Source: Actinocrispum wychmicini
Lineage (GTDB): Bacteria > Actinomycetota > Actinomycetes > Mycobacteriales > Pseudonocardiaceae
DNA: 64,000 nt
Direction of reading: 5' to 3'
Assembly (NCBI RefSeq): GCF_004345645.1
Contig: NZ_SLWS01000013.1
Span: forward strand, 62,001 to 126,000
Shown here: positions 18,945 through 27,228 of the stretch, piece by piece
Layout: each line of letters begins with the position of its first letter
Numbering within the stretch: position 1 is the stretch's first letter
The notes under the pieces: generated by a model
The model's database searches: none
What the model was told of the DNA's origin: nothing
What the model saw: the letters and a program-made list of their open reading frames with translations, nothing else
Translations under genes and position numbers: made by a program

Positions 18945-19406
18945 ATGATCGAGCATGCCGAAGGACTGCGCCTGGTCGCCGAACTCGGTGGAGCCGACAA
19001 CTGGCTCGCCGTCCTGGTGACCCAGCGCCCCGACGGAAGACCTGCCACGTCCGTCGTGAACGCGGGCATCCTGCCGCATCCTGACACCGGTGAGTCCGTC
19101 GTCGCGTTCGTCGCGCGTGGCGCCACGGCCAAGCTCACGAACCTGCGGCACCATCCCGAGGCGACGCTGGTCTTCCGGGCCGGCTGGGAGTGGGTGGCGG
19201 TCTCCGGCCCGGTCACGCTGGCCGGACCGGACGAACCCGTCGACGACCTTCCCCGGCTGCTGCGCGACATCTACCACGCGGCCGGCGGCCGGCACGACGA
19301 CCTCGACGAGTACGACCGGGTCATGGCCACCGAGCGACGGACGGCCGTCCTGCTGGCACCGGTCCGTTTCGCCACCAACCCACCAGGCACGGAGCACGAG
19401 GAATGA
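18945..19406 (+). CDS. PPOX-class F420-dependent-type oxidoreductase
   Basis: A 153-residue split-barrel protein of the pyridoxamine-5'-phosphate-oxidase superfamily. LAVLVTQRPDGRPATSVVNAG (first 20 residues shown by LAVLVTQRPDGRPATSVV) forms the first strands, and KLTNLRHHPEATLVF is the cofactor-phosphate-binding segment found in the small actinobacterial F420/flavin members. Length is typical. Substrate unknown. The ATG lies 17 bases after the twin operators, and the TGA overlaps the ATG of the DsbA-like gene by 4 bases (ATGA), so expression is probably controlled by the upstream TetR protein. Confidence 0.85.
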   Translation: MIEHAEGLRLVAELGGADNWLAVLVTQRPDGRPATSVVNAGILPHPDTGESVVAFVARGATAKLTNLRHHPEATLVFRAGWEWVAVSGPVTLAGPDEPVDDLPRLLRDIYHAAGGRHDDLDEYDRVMATERRTAVLLAPVRFATNPPGTEHEE

Positions 19407-20068
19407 TCACTGTCACCCCAGGCACGATCCAGGTCTGGTCGGACCTGTTGTGCCCGTTCGCCCATGTCGCGATCCACCGGCTCACCGCCGCCCGCGACCG
19501 ACTCGGCCTCGACGTCCGGTTGGACCACCACACGTTCGCGCTCGAACTGTTCAACGGCCCGCATCCCCGGCCCGGCACGGACAGCGAAGCCGTCGGTCTC
19601 GGCCAGATCGCGCCCGAAGCCGGGTTCCGGCTGTGGAGCGCGGCCGACTGGCTGTACCCGTCGACCGTCCTGCTGGCGGCGGAGGCCGTGCACGCCGCCA
19701 AAGCCCAGGGTCTGGGGCCGGCCGAGGACCTGGATCGCGCGCTGCGCAAGGCGTTCTGGCTGGAGTCGAAGTCCATCGGCCACCGCCAGGTGATCCTCGA
19801 CGTGGCGGCCGAAACATCCACAGTGGACGTCATAGCCCTGGCCACGGCGCTCGACGAGGGAAAGTATCGGTCGCACGTGATGGCCGACCACAAGGTCGCG
19901 CAGACCGACGACGTCACCGGCAGCCCACACTTGTTCCTGCCGGACGGATCCAGCGTCCACAACCCGGGCATCGACGTCCGCTGGGAAGGCCCATGGGCGG
20001 CGGGCTATCCGATCGCCCGCGACACCGACCCCGGCTGGGCCGAGAACCTGCTCAAGTCCGTCGGATGA
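19403..20068 (+). CDS. DsbA-family (FrnE-like) thioredoxin-fold protein without CxxC
   Basis: A 221-residue protein. IQVWSDLLCPFAHVA places the thioredoxin-fold active site near residue 17, but the motif is CPFA so only the first Cys is present. The inserted helical domain and the final DVTGSPHLFLPDG, with the cis-Pro segment TGSPHLF, match FrnE/2-hydroxychromene-2-carboxylate isomerase-type DsbA relatives. Without a second Cys it cannot be a classical oxidase and may be a glutathione- or mycothiol-linked isomerase or transferase, which is inference. It overlaps both neighbours by 4 bases in the PPOX-DsbA-MBL unit. No signal peptide. Confidence 0.82.
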   Translation: MITVTPGTIQVWSDLLCPFAHVAIHRLTAARDRLGLDVRLDHHTFALELFNGPHPRPGTDSEAVGLGQIAPEAGFRLWSAADWLYPSTVLLAAEAVHAAKAQGLGPAEDLDRALRKAFWLESKSIGHRQVILDVAAETSTVDVIALATALDEGKYRSHVMADHKVAQTDDVTGSPHLFLPDGSSVHNPGIDVRWEGPWAAGYPIARDTDPGWAENLLKSVG

Positions 20069-20739
20069 TCGAGTTCCGCCGGATCGTGGTCGGCCCGCTG
20101 GCCACCAACTGCTGGGTTCTCCACAGCTCCGGCGCCGCGCTCCTGGTCGACCCGGGCGACGACCCCGATCGCGTGCTGGCAGCCGTCGCGGACCTCGATG
20201 TCACGGCGATCCTGCTCACCCACGCCCACTTCGACCACGTCATGGGGGTCGACGCGGTGGCCACGGCACTGGACGTCCCAGTGCTGGGCCACCGCGCCGA
20301 GGAGGACGTGTGGCGACACGAACTGACGTTCTTGAAAGAGAACGGCCACTTCGACGCCGGCCTGGACACCGCGAAGCTCCTCGCCGAAGGCGTCCCGCTC
20401 ACCCCGAACACCAGCCTCTGGCACGGAACCTTCGACCGGTACGTGACCGACACAGTGCGCGTCGGCCCGGTGGACGTTCGGGTATTGCACACCCCTGGGC
20501 ACACGCCCGGCGGCGTAACGCTTGCCTTACCAGGGCATCTGTTCACCGGAGACACGTTGTTCCCAGGTGGTCCGGGCCTGACCGGCTGGCCGTTGTCCGA
20601 CTTTCGCACGATCATCGAGTCGGTCCGCGGCCTGCTCGACTTCCCCGAGGACACGGTCATTCATCCCGGCCACGGCCCGGACACCACCGTCGGCACCGAG
20701 AAACCGGCACTTCCGGACTGGATCGCCCGCGGCTGGTGA
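20065..20739 (+). CDS. MBL-fold hydrolase, glyoxalase II-like
   Basis: A 224-residue metallo-beta-lactamase-fold hydrolase. THAHFDHVMG (about residues 52-61) is the HxHxDH metal motif. HTPGHTPGG gives the third His, GDTLFPGGPG the bridging Asp, and HPGHGPDTT the last His. Order and spacing fit the hydroxyacylglutathione hydrolase-like group that cleaves thioesters, often mycothiol conjugates in actinomycetes (inference). The start overlaps the DsbA-like stop (ATGA), so it is third in the TetR-controlled unit, which together looks like detoxification of electrophiles. It converges with the ICL-like gene with 4 bases between stops. Confidence 0.87.
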   Translation: MIEFRRIVVGPLATNCWVLHSSGAALLVDPGDDPDRVLAAVADLDVTAILLTHAHFDHVMGVDAVATALDVPVLGHRAEEDVWRHELTFLKENGHFDAGLDTAKLLAEGVPLTPNTSLWHGTFDRYVTDTVRVGPVDVRVLHTPGHTPGGVTLALPGHLFTGDTLFPGGPGLTGWPLSDFRTIIESVRGLLDFPEDTVIHPGHGPDTTVGTEKPALPDWIARGW

Positions 20740-20743
20740 CGCC

Positions 20744-21562
20744 TTACTTCGACAAAGCCTTGTTCACCGCGCCGTAGTCAGAGCCGCCTGCGGTCGTGTC
20801 GTACGTGCCCTGGGTGAGCATCTCGACCGTCGCACGCGTGGCGACGGCGTACGCGGCCTGTGCGATCGCTGACCCGAGGCTGATCCGCACCGTGCCGGCC
20901 TTGGCGAAGTCGGCGACGGAAGGCGCGCCTGCCCACGCCATTACGGCGATCGGCAACGGCCCCTCGGCCAGTTCAGCGATCGCGTCCAGGTCGATCAGTC
21001 CAGGCACGAACAGGCTGTCCGCGACGCTGTACGCCGCCGCGCGTTCCTGCGCCTCCGCGAGCCCGCCGACACCCGCGAGGTACACGTCTGTCCTAGCGTT
21101 TATCCACAGTGGCGCCCCGAGCCGGTCCGCCGCGGCGCGTGCCTCGACGAGCCGATCGGCCTGCTCGGCCGGGGTGAACATCACGCCGTCGGCGCGGTCC
21201 TCGATGTTCACCCCGACCGCACCAGCCTGGACGACCGCGGTCACGGTCGCGGCCACATCGTCATAGCCTGCCTCGATGTCCACCGAGACCGGGACGTCGA
21301 CCGCGGCGGTGATCCGTGCGACGACCGCCGCGAGCCGGTCCGCGCCCAGGTCGGCGGCGTCCGGCACACCCAGCGACCAGGCGACTCCCGCGCTGGTCGT
21401 GGCGACCGCCTTGGCGCCGGCGTTGGCGATCAGCACCGCGGAGGCGACGTCCCACGCGTTCGGCAGCAACAGCGGGTCACCGGGCTTGTGCAGGCTGGCG
21501 AAGTCGTTCATGACCATGAACGTAGCGAGTGGGCCGGGTCCGGTCTGGCCATTTTCGGACAC
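20744..21562 (-). CDS. Isocitrate lyase/PEP mutase-family protein
   Basis: A 272-residue alpha/beta barrel lyase. Key parts are LLLPNAWDVASAVLIANAGA at the N-terminus, VSVDIEAGY (metal-binding Asp/Glu), GVNIEDRADG, and LWINARTDVYL. Proteins of this type cleave or rearrange C-C or P-C bonds of 2-hydroxy or 2-oxo acids, and no substrate can be assigned. The catalytic Cys loop of true isocitrate lyases (KKCGH) is absent. The GTG at 21562 follows the ABM stop by 12 bases with a weak GGGGTGG. The in-frame ATG at 21517 or 21511 better fits the family N-terminus (NDFASLHKPG), so the start is uncertain. Confidence 0.85.
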   Translation of the reverse strand: MSENGQTGPGPLATFMVMNDFASLHKPGDPLLLPNAWDVASAVLIANAGAKAVATTSAGVAWSLGVPDAADLGADRLAAVVARITAAVDVPVSVDIEAGYDDVAATVTAVVQAGAVGVNIEDRADGVMFTPAEQADRLVEARAAADRLGAPLWINARTDVYLAGVGGLAEAQERAAAYSVADSLFVPGLIDLDAIAELAEGPLPIAVMAWAGAPSVADFAKAGTVRISLGSAIAQAAYAVATRATVEMLTQGTYDTTAGGSDYGAVNKALSK

Positions 21563-21574
21563 GACCCACCCCGG

Positions 21575-21871
21575 TCACAGCGCGACGAGCAGCTCGTGGT
21601 TGATCTCGACGAAGTCCACGACGAGGTCGGAGAACCGCCCGGCGATCAGCTCCTTGTACACGGCGGAGCCGGTGTGCGCGTCGTACGCGTCCTGTGAGGC
21701 GAAGTGCTCGACGAACAGCAGGTAGTCCGGCTTGGTGAGGTCGCGGTAGACGCGGAACGACAGTGTCCCTGCCTCGGCGCCCGGCCCCTTCGGCGCGTAC
21801 TCCTCGATGACCGCCTCGGCCTCGGCCTGCTTGCCGTCCTTGAGCTTGATGGGGAACACCTTGATGAGCAC
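21575..21871 (-). CDS. ABM-domain putative quinol monooxygenase
   Basis: A 98-residue dimeric alpha+beta barrel protein of the antibiotic biosynthesis monooxygenase family (YgiN-like). VLIKVFPIKLKDGKQ is the first strand. GTLSFRVYRDLTKPDYLLFV and HFASQDAYDAHTGS form the core, the latter with the conserved His/Y region. The GTG start has AGGAGA five bases upstream. Members act without cofactor on quinols or degrade other aromatic compounds, but many are uncharacterised. It is the first gene of a pair with the ICL-like lyase. Confidence 0.82.
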   Translation of the reverse strand: MLIKVFPIKLKDGKQAEAEAVIEEYAPKGPGAEAGTLSFRVYRDLTKPDYLLFVEHFASQDAYDAHTGSAVYKELIAGRFSDLVVDFVEINHELLVAL

Positions 21872-22011
21872 GAGATCTCCTGTAGTCGTGCGGGAGTGGA
21901 CGACGAGAAGGATTCCGGTGGCGGGGGCCGGGAGTCCGGCCATATCTGGACAAGATGTCCCTGTCCGAATGCCGCCGGGAAATGTCGGTGCGATGGCGTA
22001 CAACTACGGAC

Positions 22012-22974
22012 ATGACCACGTACTCCGCAGTCGTCACGACCGGCATCTACTGCCGACCTGGCTGTGGCGCGAAACCGTTGGCGAAGAACACACGCACGTT
22101 CGAGCTCGCCGCGGCGGCCGAGGCCGCCGGGTTCCGGGCGTGCTTGCGGTGCCGTCCGTACCGGGTGGCCGGTCCGGTCGGGTCGGACGCGCCGGAGCTG
22201 GTGTGCGAGGCCGTCCAGCTGATCATCGAAGGCGCCCTGGACGAGGGAACCGAGGACGGGCTCGCGGCCCGGGTGGGCGTGTCGGCGCGGCATCTGCGCC
22301 GGATGTTCCGCCAGCACCTTGGCGCGAGCCCGGATCAGCTCGCGCGGTCCCGTCGGGCGCACTTCGCCCGTCGCCTGCTGGACGACACGGACCTCACAGC
22401 GGCCGACATCGCGTTCGCCTCCGGTTTCGGCAGCCTGCGCCAGTTCAACCGGACCATGCAGGAGGTGTTCCGCGCCTCCCCGATGGACCTGCGGGGCCGC
22501 CGTCGGCGCGCGGACCGTCTTGTCGCCGACGGCGGCCTCTTGTTACGTCATCCGGTCGTGTCCGCGTTCGACTGGGATTCGGTCCGTGCTTCGCTTGCGG
22601 GGCGGGCGATTCCGGGTGTCGAGTCGGTCGACGGGGACACGTACCGGCGCACGATCAGGGTCGGGGACTCGCCCGGCCTGGTCGAGATCTTCCCCGGTGA
22701 CCAGGAGAACCTGTTGGTGCGGCTGCATCTGCCGTACTGGGAGGGGCTGATCCACATCGTCGGCCGGATCGGCCGGCTGCTGGACACGGGGGAGTGGAAC
22801 GAAGTGGAGGACGGCGTCAGGTCCACGGTCGGCGCCGGCCGGTTGGCCGAGGTGGTGACCACGTTGGGCACACCGGTGCCGGGCCTGCCGGGCGGCCTCA
22901 CCCACACGTTCCCTGACGCCGCCACCCTCATGGCGCGCAACGAGTTCCGTCAGCTGGTGCCCGCAATGTCGTGA
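22012..22974 (+). CDS. Ada-type AraC regulator with truncated, internally deleted AlkA domain
   Basis: A 320-residue protein. Residues 1-60 form the Ada zinc domain with both Cys pairs (YCRPGC and CLRC). Residues 75-170 are an AraC HTH with RHLRRMFRQHLGASPDQLA and ASGFGSLRQFNRTM. Residues 180-265 match the N-terminal AlkA domain (LVEIFPGDQENLLVRLHLPYW). Full Ada-AlkA fusions are about 480-500 residues with a HhH-GPD glycosylase next. Here a run resembling GQQVSVxAARTL is reduced to RSTVGAGRLAEVV, GLTHTFPDA follows, and the protein stops. The glycosylase is therefore lost, leaving a methyl-phosphotriester-sensing regulator. An upstream ATG at 21955 is in frame; I chose 22012 because the Ada motif begins at once. 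Confidence 0.75.
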   Translation: MTTYSAVVTTGIYCRPGCGAKPLAKNTRTFELAAAAEAAGFRACLRCRPYRVAGPVGSDAPELVCEAVQLIIEGALDEGTEDGLAARVGVSARHLRRMFRQHLGASPDQLARSRRAHFARRLLDDTDLTAADIAFASGFGSLRQFNRTMQEVFRASPMDLRGRRRRADRLVADGGLLLRHPVVSAFDWDSVRASLAGRAIPGVESVDGDTYRRTIRVGDSPGLVEIFPGDQENLLVRLHLPYWEGLIHIVGRIGRLLDTGEWNEVEDGVRSTVGAGRLAEVVTTLGTPVPGLPGGLTHTFPDAATLMARNEFRQLVPAMS

Positions 22975-24265
22975 GATATGTGTCCACGGCGGATCGGGTG
23001 CACGAGTTGCGTGTGTACACCTGGTGTCCCCATCCCGCATAGGTCAAGAGAACGGAGTTGCCTATCTGTTGACGGACGTTAACCGCCCACGGGTAAGCGC
23101 TGACGGGATCGTGCCGCGAGTGCGCGATCAGGATCGTCGGCGCGTGGGTGACGTGCAGCCGGTGCTGCGGGTTGTTCGCGGGCGGCAGCCCGATGCAGCC
23201 CACGGCCGCGAAGTGTTCAGGTGCGCCTCGCATATGGGGTGCCGCCTGCGTTTCAGCTGCGGTCAGCCGTGCTAGGTCCACATAGGACTGCGGCCGGACC
23301 TGCCAGTCCTGGCAGAGGATCGCGACGAACTGCGGCGGCACGGGCATCTTCATGGGTGAGATCGTCGGGATCCACTTGGCCAGCTCAGGCCATTGTGGGC
23401 CTTTGAGCATGCCCGTCGCCCGGAACGCCACGGCAGCCTGGGAGTCGGGGTCCAGCTTGGCGAGCGCGTTGTCCCACACCGAAGCCACATCGGGCGGACA
23501 TACCGGATTGCCCGCACACCACTTCACGAACTCGTCGAACGAGTCCTCCGCGGCACCCGCCACGTCGGTGAAGAAGCTCGTGGTGTCCGCGCTGTGGTCG
23601 ACGGTGCCGGTCAACGTCATCGCCCTGACCCGGTCGCCGAACAGTTCGGCGTACTGCTCGCCCATGACCGTGCCGTAGGAGTGGCCGAAGTAGCTGATCC
23701 GCCGTTCACCCAGAGCCCGTCGGATCGCGTCCATGTCCTGCACGGTGGACAGCGTGTCGAGATGGTCGTACACCGGGCCGGTGCGGGCCTGGCAGTCCTT
23801 TCGTAGCGTCCGGTTGTACGCCGCGATCCGGTCGAACTCGGCCTGGTCGCGGGGGTATGCCGACGGCTGCCGGGCCAGCACGTCCGGCGAGCAGGTGATC
23901 GGGTGGGTGCGTTTGATCCCGCGCGGGTCGAATCCAACAATGTCGAACCGCGCCTGGACGTCCGGGCTGAAATACGTGGGGGCGCGCAGGACGAAGTCCA
24001 CGCCCGAGTCGCCGGGGCCGCCCGGATTGGTCAGCAGCACGCCGATCCGCTCTCCTGTTGCCTTTCGGCGGGCCACGGCCAGATCAAACGTGTCCCCCCA
24101 GGGGTTCGACCAGTCGACCGGGAGGCGGAGCGTTCCGCATTCGGCCGTGCCGTCCTCAGGGCACGGATGCCATCTGACATGCGGTGTCGCATCGGCCGCC
24201 TGAGCGCCTGACAACAGTAAGGCGGCCACGAGCGCGGCCGTCATCGATTTGCCTTTGTGCGGCAT
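22928..24265 (-). CDS. Secreted alpha/beta hydrolase, TAP-like serine peptidase (S33)
   Basis: A 445-residue hydrolase with an N-terminal signal peptide (MTAALVAALLLSGAQAADA). It shows LTNPGGPGDSGVDF (oxyanion region), FDPRGI, SYFGHSYGTVMGEQYAE with the nucleophile Ser, HSRHDPVS with the Asp, and GWGHQVY with the His in the C-terminal TAP-like domain. The family contains Streptomyces tripeptidyl aminopeptidases that act on extracellular peptides. The ATG has AAAGGA eight bases upstream. The 3' end overlaps the convergent ada-like gene by 47 bases. It lies 80 bases downstream of the small membrane gene, so the ArsR gene's transcription may run into it. Confidence 0.9.
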   Translation of the reverse strand: MPHKGKSMTAALVAALLLSGAQAADATPHVRWHPCPEDGTAECGTLRLPVDWSNPWGDTFDLAVARRKATGERIGVLLTNPGGPGDSGVDFVLRAPTYFSPDVQARFDIVGFDPRGIKRTHPITCSPDVLARQPSAYPRDQAEFDRIAAYNRTLRKDCQARTGPVYDHLDTLSTVQDMDAIRRALGERRISYFGHSYGTVMGEQYAELFGDRVRAMTLTGTVDHSADTTSFFTDVAGAAEDSFDEFVKWCAGNPVCPPDVASVWDNALAKLDPDSQAAVAFRATGMLKGPQWPELAKWIPTISPMKMPVPPQFVAILCQDWQVRPQSYVDLARLTAAETQAAPHMRGAPEHFAAVGCIGLPPANNPQHRLHVTHAPTILIAHSRHDPVSAYPWAVNVRQQIGNSVLLTYAGWGHQVYTRNSCTRSAVDTYLTTLRAPADGTRCAP

Positions 24266-24345
24266 GAAGTGTTGTCCTTTACGGGAAGGAGTGGTCGCGA
24301 ACTTCTTCATCTGGGTCGTCGAGTGGCCGCTCGACGACCCAGTCC

Positions 24346-24579
24346 CTATTCGACCTCCTTGAGAATCCGTTCGATCTCCGCCAGCCGTCGCTCGGTGCTC
24401 TCCTGACTGGTCACTGCCCGTTCGGCGAGCGTGCGGAATTCCTGGTCGCGGATGACGGCTGCCTTCGCCCGCCGGGTCGACGCCACCTGCCAGACCGTCA
24501 CCGTGAGCACCGCGGTGAGCAGTACGAACACGCCGATGGTCGCGATGACCTCCTGCCACTGGTGCCAGTTCACGCTCAA
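24346..24579 (-). CDS. Small membrane protein with coiled-coil tail, unknown function
   Basis: A 77-residue protein with one transmembrane helix (about residues 12-33, TIGVFVLLTAVLTVTVWQVA) followed by a charged helix with heptad-like leucines ending EIERILKEVE. I do not recognise the family. The ATG overlaps the TGA of the upstream ArsR-type gene by 4 bases, so it is translationally coupled to it. No SD is separable from the upstream coding end. Confidence 0.75.
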   Translation of the reverse strand: MSVNWHQWQEVIATIGVFVLLTAVLTVTVWQVASTRRAKAAVIRDQEFRTLAERAVTSQESTERRLAEIERILKEVE

Positions 24580-24911
24580 GTTCCCTTCTGCTCGTCCGAC
24601 GTGCTGAGGGTGCGCACCGCGGCCGCGATGGCGGCCGGCGTGAGGTCGTACGCGAACCCGTTGACCTCGTAGTACTTCAGCGCCTTGCCGTCGTCGGACA
24701 GTTCGAGGTGCCCCGACACCAACCCGGCGGCTTCGAGCTTCCGCAGGTGTACCTGCAACAGCGCGCGGCTGATGCCCAGCTCGCGCGCGAGCCGGCTGAC
24801 GTAGTTGCGTTCCTCCGTCAACGCCGCGACCACCCGCAGCCGGTGCGGGTTGGCGAGGGTCGCCAGCACCTTCAGTAACTCGTCCCCAGTCGGCAGGCTC
24901 ATGTCAGCCAT
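24576..24911 (-). CDS. ArsR-type winged-helix regulator
   Basis: A 111-residue helix-turn-helix protein: LKVLATLANPHRLRVVAAL then YVSRLARELGISRALLQVHL, RKLEAAGLVSG and LSDDGKALKYYEV, the ArsR/HTH_20 layout. No metal-binding Cys pair is present, so a metal sensor is unlikely. An in-frame ATG at 24902 or a TTG at 24932 are alternative starts. It lies head-to-head with the CopD-CtaG gene, with a direct repeat in the gap, so it may regulate that gene, itself and the downstream small membrane and TAP hydrolase genes. Confidence 0.82.
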   Translation of the reverse strand: MADMSLPTGDELLKVLATLANPHRLRVVAALTEERNYVSRLARELGISRALLQVHLRKLEAAGLVSGHLELSDDGKALKYYEVNGFAYDLTPAAIAAAVRTLSTSDEQKGT

Positions 24912-24921
24912 AGTGGAACCC

Positions 24922-24950
24922 AGCACATGCAAATAAATGTTAGCACATGC
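24922..24950. promoter_or_regulatory. Direct repeats in the ArsR / CopD-CtaG divergent region
   Basis: AGCACATGC occurs at 24922-24930 and again at 24942-24950, exactly 20 bases apart (two helical turns), separated by A/T-rich AAATAAATGTT. This is the most A/T-rich spot of the intergenic region and lies just upstream of the ArsR ATG, so it could be an operator over the divergent promoters. No experimental basis. Confidence 0.35.
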
Positions 24951-25002
24951 CAGCTGATCCCCACCGGAGATCAGTCGACAGGATGCGTTCTACGCTCAGT
25001 AC

Positions 25003-27057
25003 GTGTCCTCCACAGACGCTCCGCCGAAGCCCGAGATGAAACGAGTTCGCGCTCGGATCGGCCCGCTGATAGTGGTGGGCGGCGTCCTCGCCGTGGTCGT
25101 GGCGGCCGGGCTGCTGGCCCTGGTGAGCGACCGGTACGTGGCCGGCGTGCCCAACCCGGGCGCGTTCACCGCATACGGCCAGATCATCGTGCGTGTACTC
25201 GCCGAGATCGCCAGCGTGATCTGCGTCGGCTCACTACTGTTCGCCGCGTTCATGGTGCCGCCACGCGAATCCGGCATGCTCGCGCCGGACGGCTACGCGT
25301 CGGTGCGGATGGCCAGCTGGGCGGGCTGGGTGTGGTTCGCGTGCGCGCTGCTGTCGATTCCGTTCGCCACCGCGGACACGTTCGGCCGGCCGGTCACGCA
25401 ACTGCTGGACATCCGGACGCTCCTGGACCTGTCGTCGGAGGTCGACACCACCAACGCCTGGCTGATCACCGCCGCGCTGGCGTTCCTCGCCGCACTGGGC
25501 AGCCGCATGGTGCTCACCTGGGGCTGGACCGCGGTGCTGTTCTTGATCGCACTCACCGGGCTGCTCCCCTTGGGGGTCAGCGGGCACTCGTCCAGCGGCG
25601 GCCAGCACGACCTGGCGACCAACAGCCTGATGCTGCACCTGCTCGCCGCCGCGCTGTGGGTCGGCGGGCTGGTCGCGTTGCTCGCGCACGGCCGTCGCAA
25701 GGGCGCGTACCTGGGGCTGGCGGCCAGCAGGTTCTCCAGGCTGGCGCTGTGCTGCTGGATCACGATGGCCGCGTCCGGCCTGGTGAACGCGTGGGTCCGG
25801 CTGCCGCTCGGCGCCCTGTTCACCACCAACTACGGCCTGCTCGTGCTCGCCAAGGCCACGGCACTGGTCGGCCTCGGCGTCTTCGGCTACTTCCAACGGC
25901 GACGCGGTGTCAGGCACGTGGTCGAAACCGGGTCCGGCCGGGCCCTGGTGAAGCTGGCCGCGTTCGAGGTGCTGGTCATGATGGTGACCTTCGGGATCGC
26001 CGCCGGGCTGGCCAGAACCCCGCCGCCGCAACAGGAAGTCCTGCGGCCGACACCCATCGAGATCCGCATCGGGTACTCGCTCGACGGGCCGCCGACGTTC
26101 GTCCGACTGATGCTGGACTGGCGGTTCGACCTGATCTACGGCACCGCCGCGATCGCGCTCGCCGTGCTCTACCTGCTCGGTGTGCGAAGGCTGAAGGCCC
26201 GGGGCGACAAGTGGCCGGTCGGCCGGACCGTGGCCTGGCTGAGCGGCTGCGCGGTGATCCTGCTCGGGACGTCGTCCGGGATCGGCCGCTACTCCCCGGC
26301 GATGTTCAGCGTCCACATGATCAGCCACATGATGCTGTCGATGCTCGCGCCGATCCTGCTGGTGCTGGGCGGCGCGGTCACGTTGGCGCTGCGGGCGTTG
26401 CCGGCCGCGGGCAAGGAGGCCCCGCCCGGACCACGCGAATGGCTGCTCGCGTTCGTGCAGTCGCCGGTCGCCCGTGTGTTGACCCATCCCGTTGTGGCGC
26501 TTGTGTTGTTCGTCGGGTCGTTCTATGTGCTCTATTTCTCCGGGCTGTTCGACTACGCGCTCGACCTGCACTGGGCGCACCTGGCCATGAACGCCCACTT
26601 CCTGCTGACCGGCTACGTCTTCTACTGGCCGGTGATCGGGATCGACCCGACGCCGCGGCGGCTGCCCCCGGTCGGCCGGCTCGCCATGGTGTTCGCGTCC
26701 ATGCCGTTCCACGCGTTCTTCGGCGTGGTGCTGATGAGCATGCAGCAGATCATCGGCGACCGGTTCTACCGGTCACTGGGGCTGCCGTGGGTCACCGACG
26801 CACTGTCCGACCAGCGGCTCGGCGGCGGCATCGCGTGGGCCGCCGGTGAGGTCCCGCTGCTGGTCGTGGTGGTCGCACTGCTCGTCCAGTGGGCCCGCCA
26901 GGACGAGCGCGAGGCCCGCCGCCGAGATCGTCGCGCGGACGCCGACGGAGAGGCCGAACTGACCGCCTACAACGCGATGCTGGCCCAGATGGGCGGTGCT
27001 GGTAGGACTGCCAAAACAGCCTCCGACCAGGCAGAACAGCAGAACGAAACGAAGTAG
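25003..27057 (+). CDS. CopD-CtaG fusion, copper resistance/cytochrome c oxidase assembly protein
   Basis: A 684-residue polytopic membrane protein. The first half (to about residue 330) is CopD-like with about eight helices and LLAAALWVGGLVALL. The second half is CtaG/CAOX-assembly-like with MFSVHMISHMMLSMLAPILL (His/Met-rich helix), HLAMNAHFLLTGYVFYWPVIG and FHAFFGVVLMSM. The charged C-tail ends in QAEQQNETK. Actinobacterial homologues are thought to handle copper for oxidase assembly or copper tolerance, which is inference here. The GTG start lies 12 bases after TACGCT, exactly as in the LacI gene, so a leaderless mRNA is likely. It is divergent from the ArsR-type gene. Confidence 0.88.
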   Translation: MSSTDAPPKPEMKRVRARIGPLIVVGGVLAVVVAAGLLALVSDRYVAGVPNPGAFTAYGQIIVRVLAEIASVICVGSLLFAAFMVPPRESGMLAPDGYASVRMASWAGWVWFACALLSIPFATADTFGRPVTQLLDIRTLLDLSSEVDTTNAWLITAALAFLAALGSRMVLTWGWTAVLFLIALTGLLPLGVSGHSSSGGQHDLATNSLMLHLLAAALWVGGLVALLAHGRRKGAYLGLAASRFSRLALCCWITMAASGLVNAWVRLPLGALFTTNYGLLVLAKATALVGLGVFGYFQRRRGVRHVVETGSGRALVKLAAFEVLVMMVTFGIAAGLARTPPPQQEVLRPTPIEIRIGYSLDGPPTFVRLMLDWRFDLIYGTAAIALAVLYLLGVRRLKARGDKWPVGRTVAWLSGCAVILLGTSSGIGRYSPAMFSVHMISHMMLSMLAPILLVLGGAVTLALRALPAAGKEAPPGPREWLLAFVQSPVARVLTHPVVALVLFVGSFYVLYFSGLFDYALDLHWAHLAMNAHFLLTGYVFYWPVIGIDPTPRRLPPVGRLAMVFASMPFHAFFGVVLMSMQQIIGDRFYRSLGLPWVTDALSDQRLGGGIAWAAGEVPLLVVVVALLVQWARQDEREARRRDRRADADGEAELTAYNAMLAQMGGAGRTAKTASDQAEQQNETK

Positions 27058-27116
27058 GTACGAGCTAGCACACCCCACCGACACTTTCGGCGCCCCACCC
27101 CGCGCCGAGCACCGAG

Positions 27117-27143
27117 TTATCCACATGGTCCGAGTTGTCCACA
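27117..27143. promoter_or_regulatory. Two DnaA-box-like sites upstream of ssb
   Basis: TTATCCACA (27117-27125) is the canonical DnaA box, and TTGTCCACA (27135-27143) matches the actinobacterial form. Both are on the same strand, 18 bases apart, about 90 bases before the ssb-like gene. Their position suggests replication-linked control of that gene. Two sites are too few for an origin. Confidence 0.45.
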
Positions 27144-27228
27144 CCCGGCCGCCACCCCCTGGCCATGATCACCCCCGGTCGGCACGCTGGAAGCACAGGC
27201 AAGACCGCCGAACCAAGGAGTGATCCCC

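Noticed and set aside
21103-21111. DnaA-box-like TTATCCACA inside the ICL-like gene
   Set aside because: It is a single site inside coding sequence and coincides with the CCACAGTGG motif that recurs in this genome.
27117-27143. Chromosomal origin
   Set aside because: Only two boxes and no dnaA, dnaN or AT-rich unwinding region nearby.
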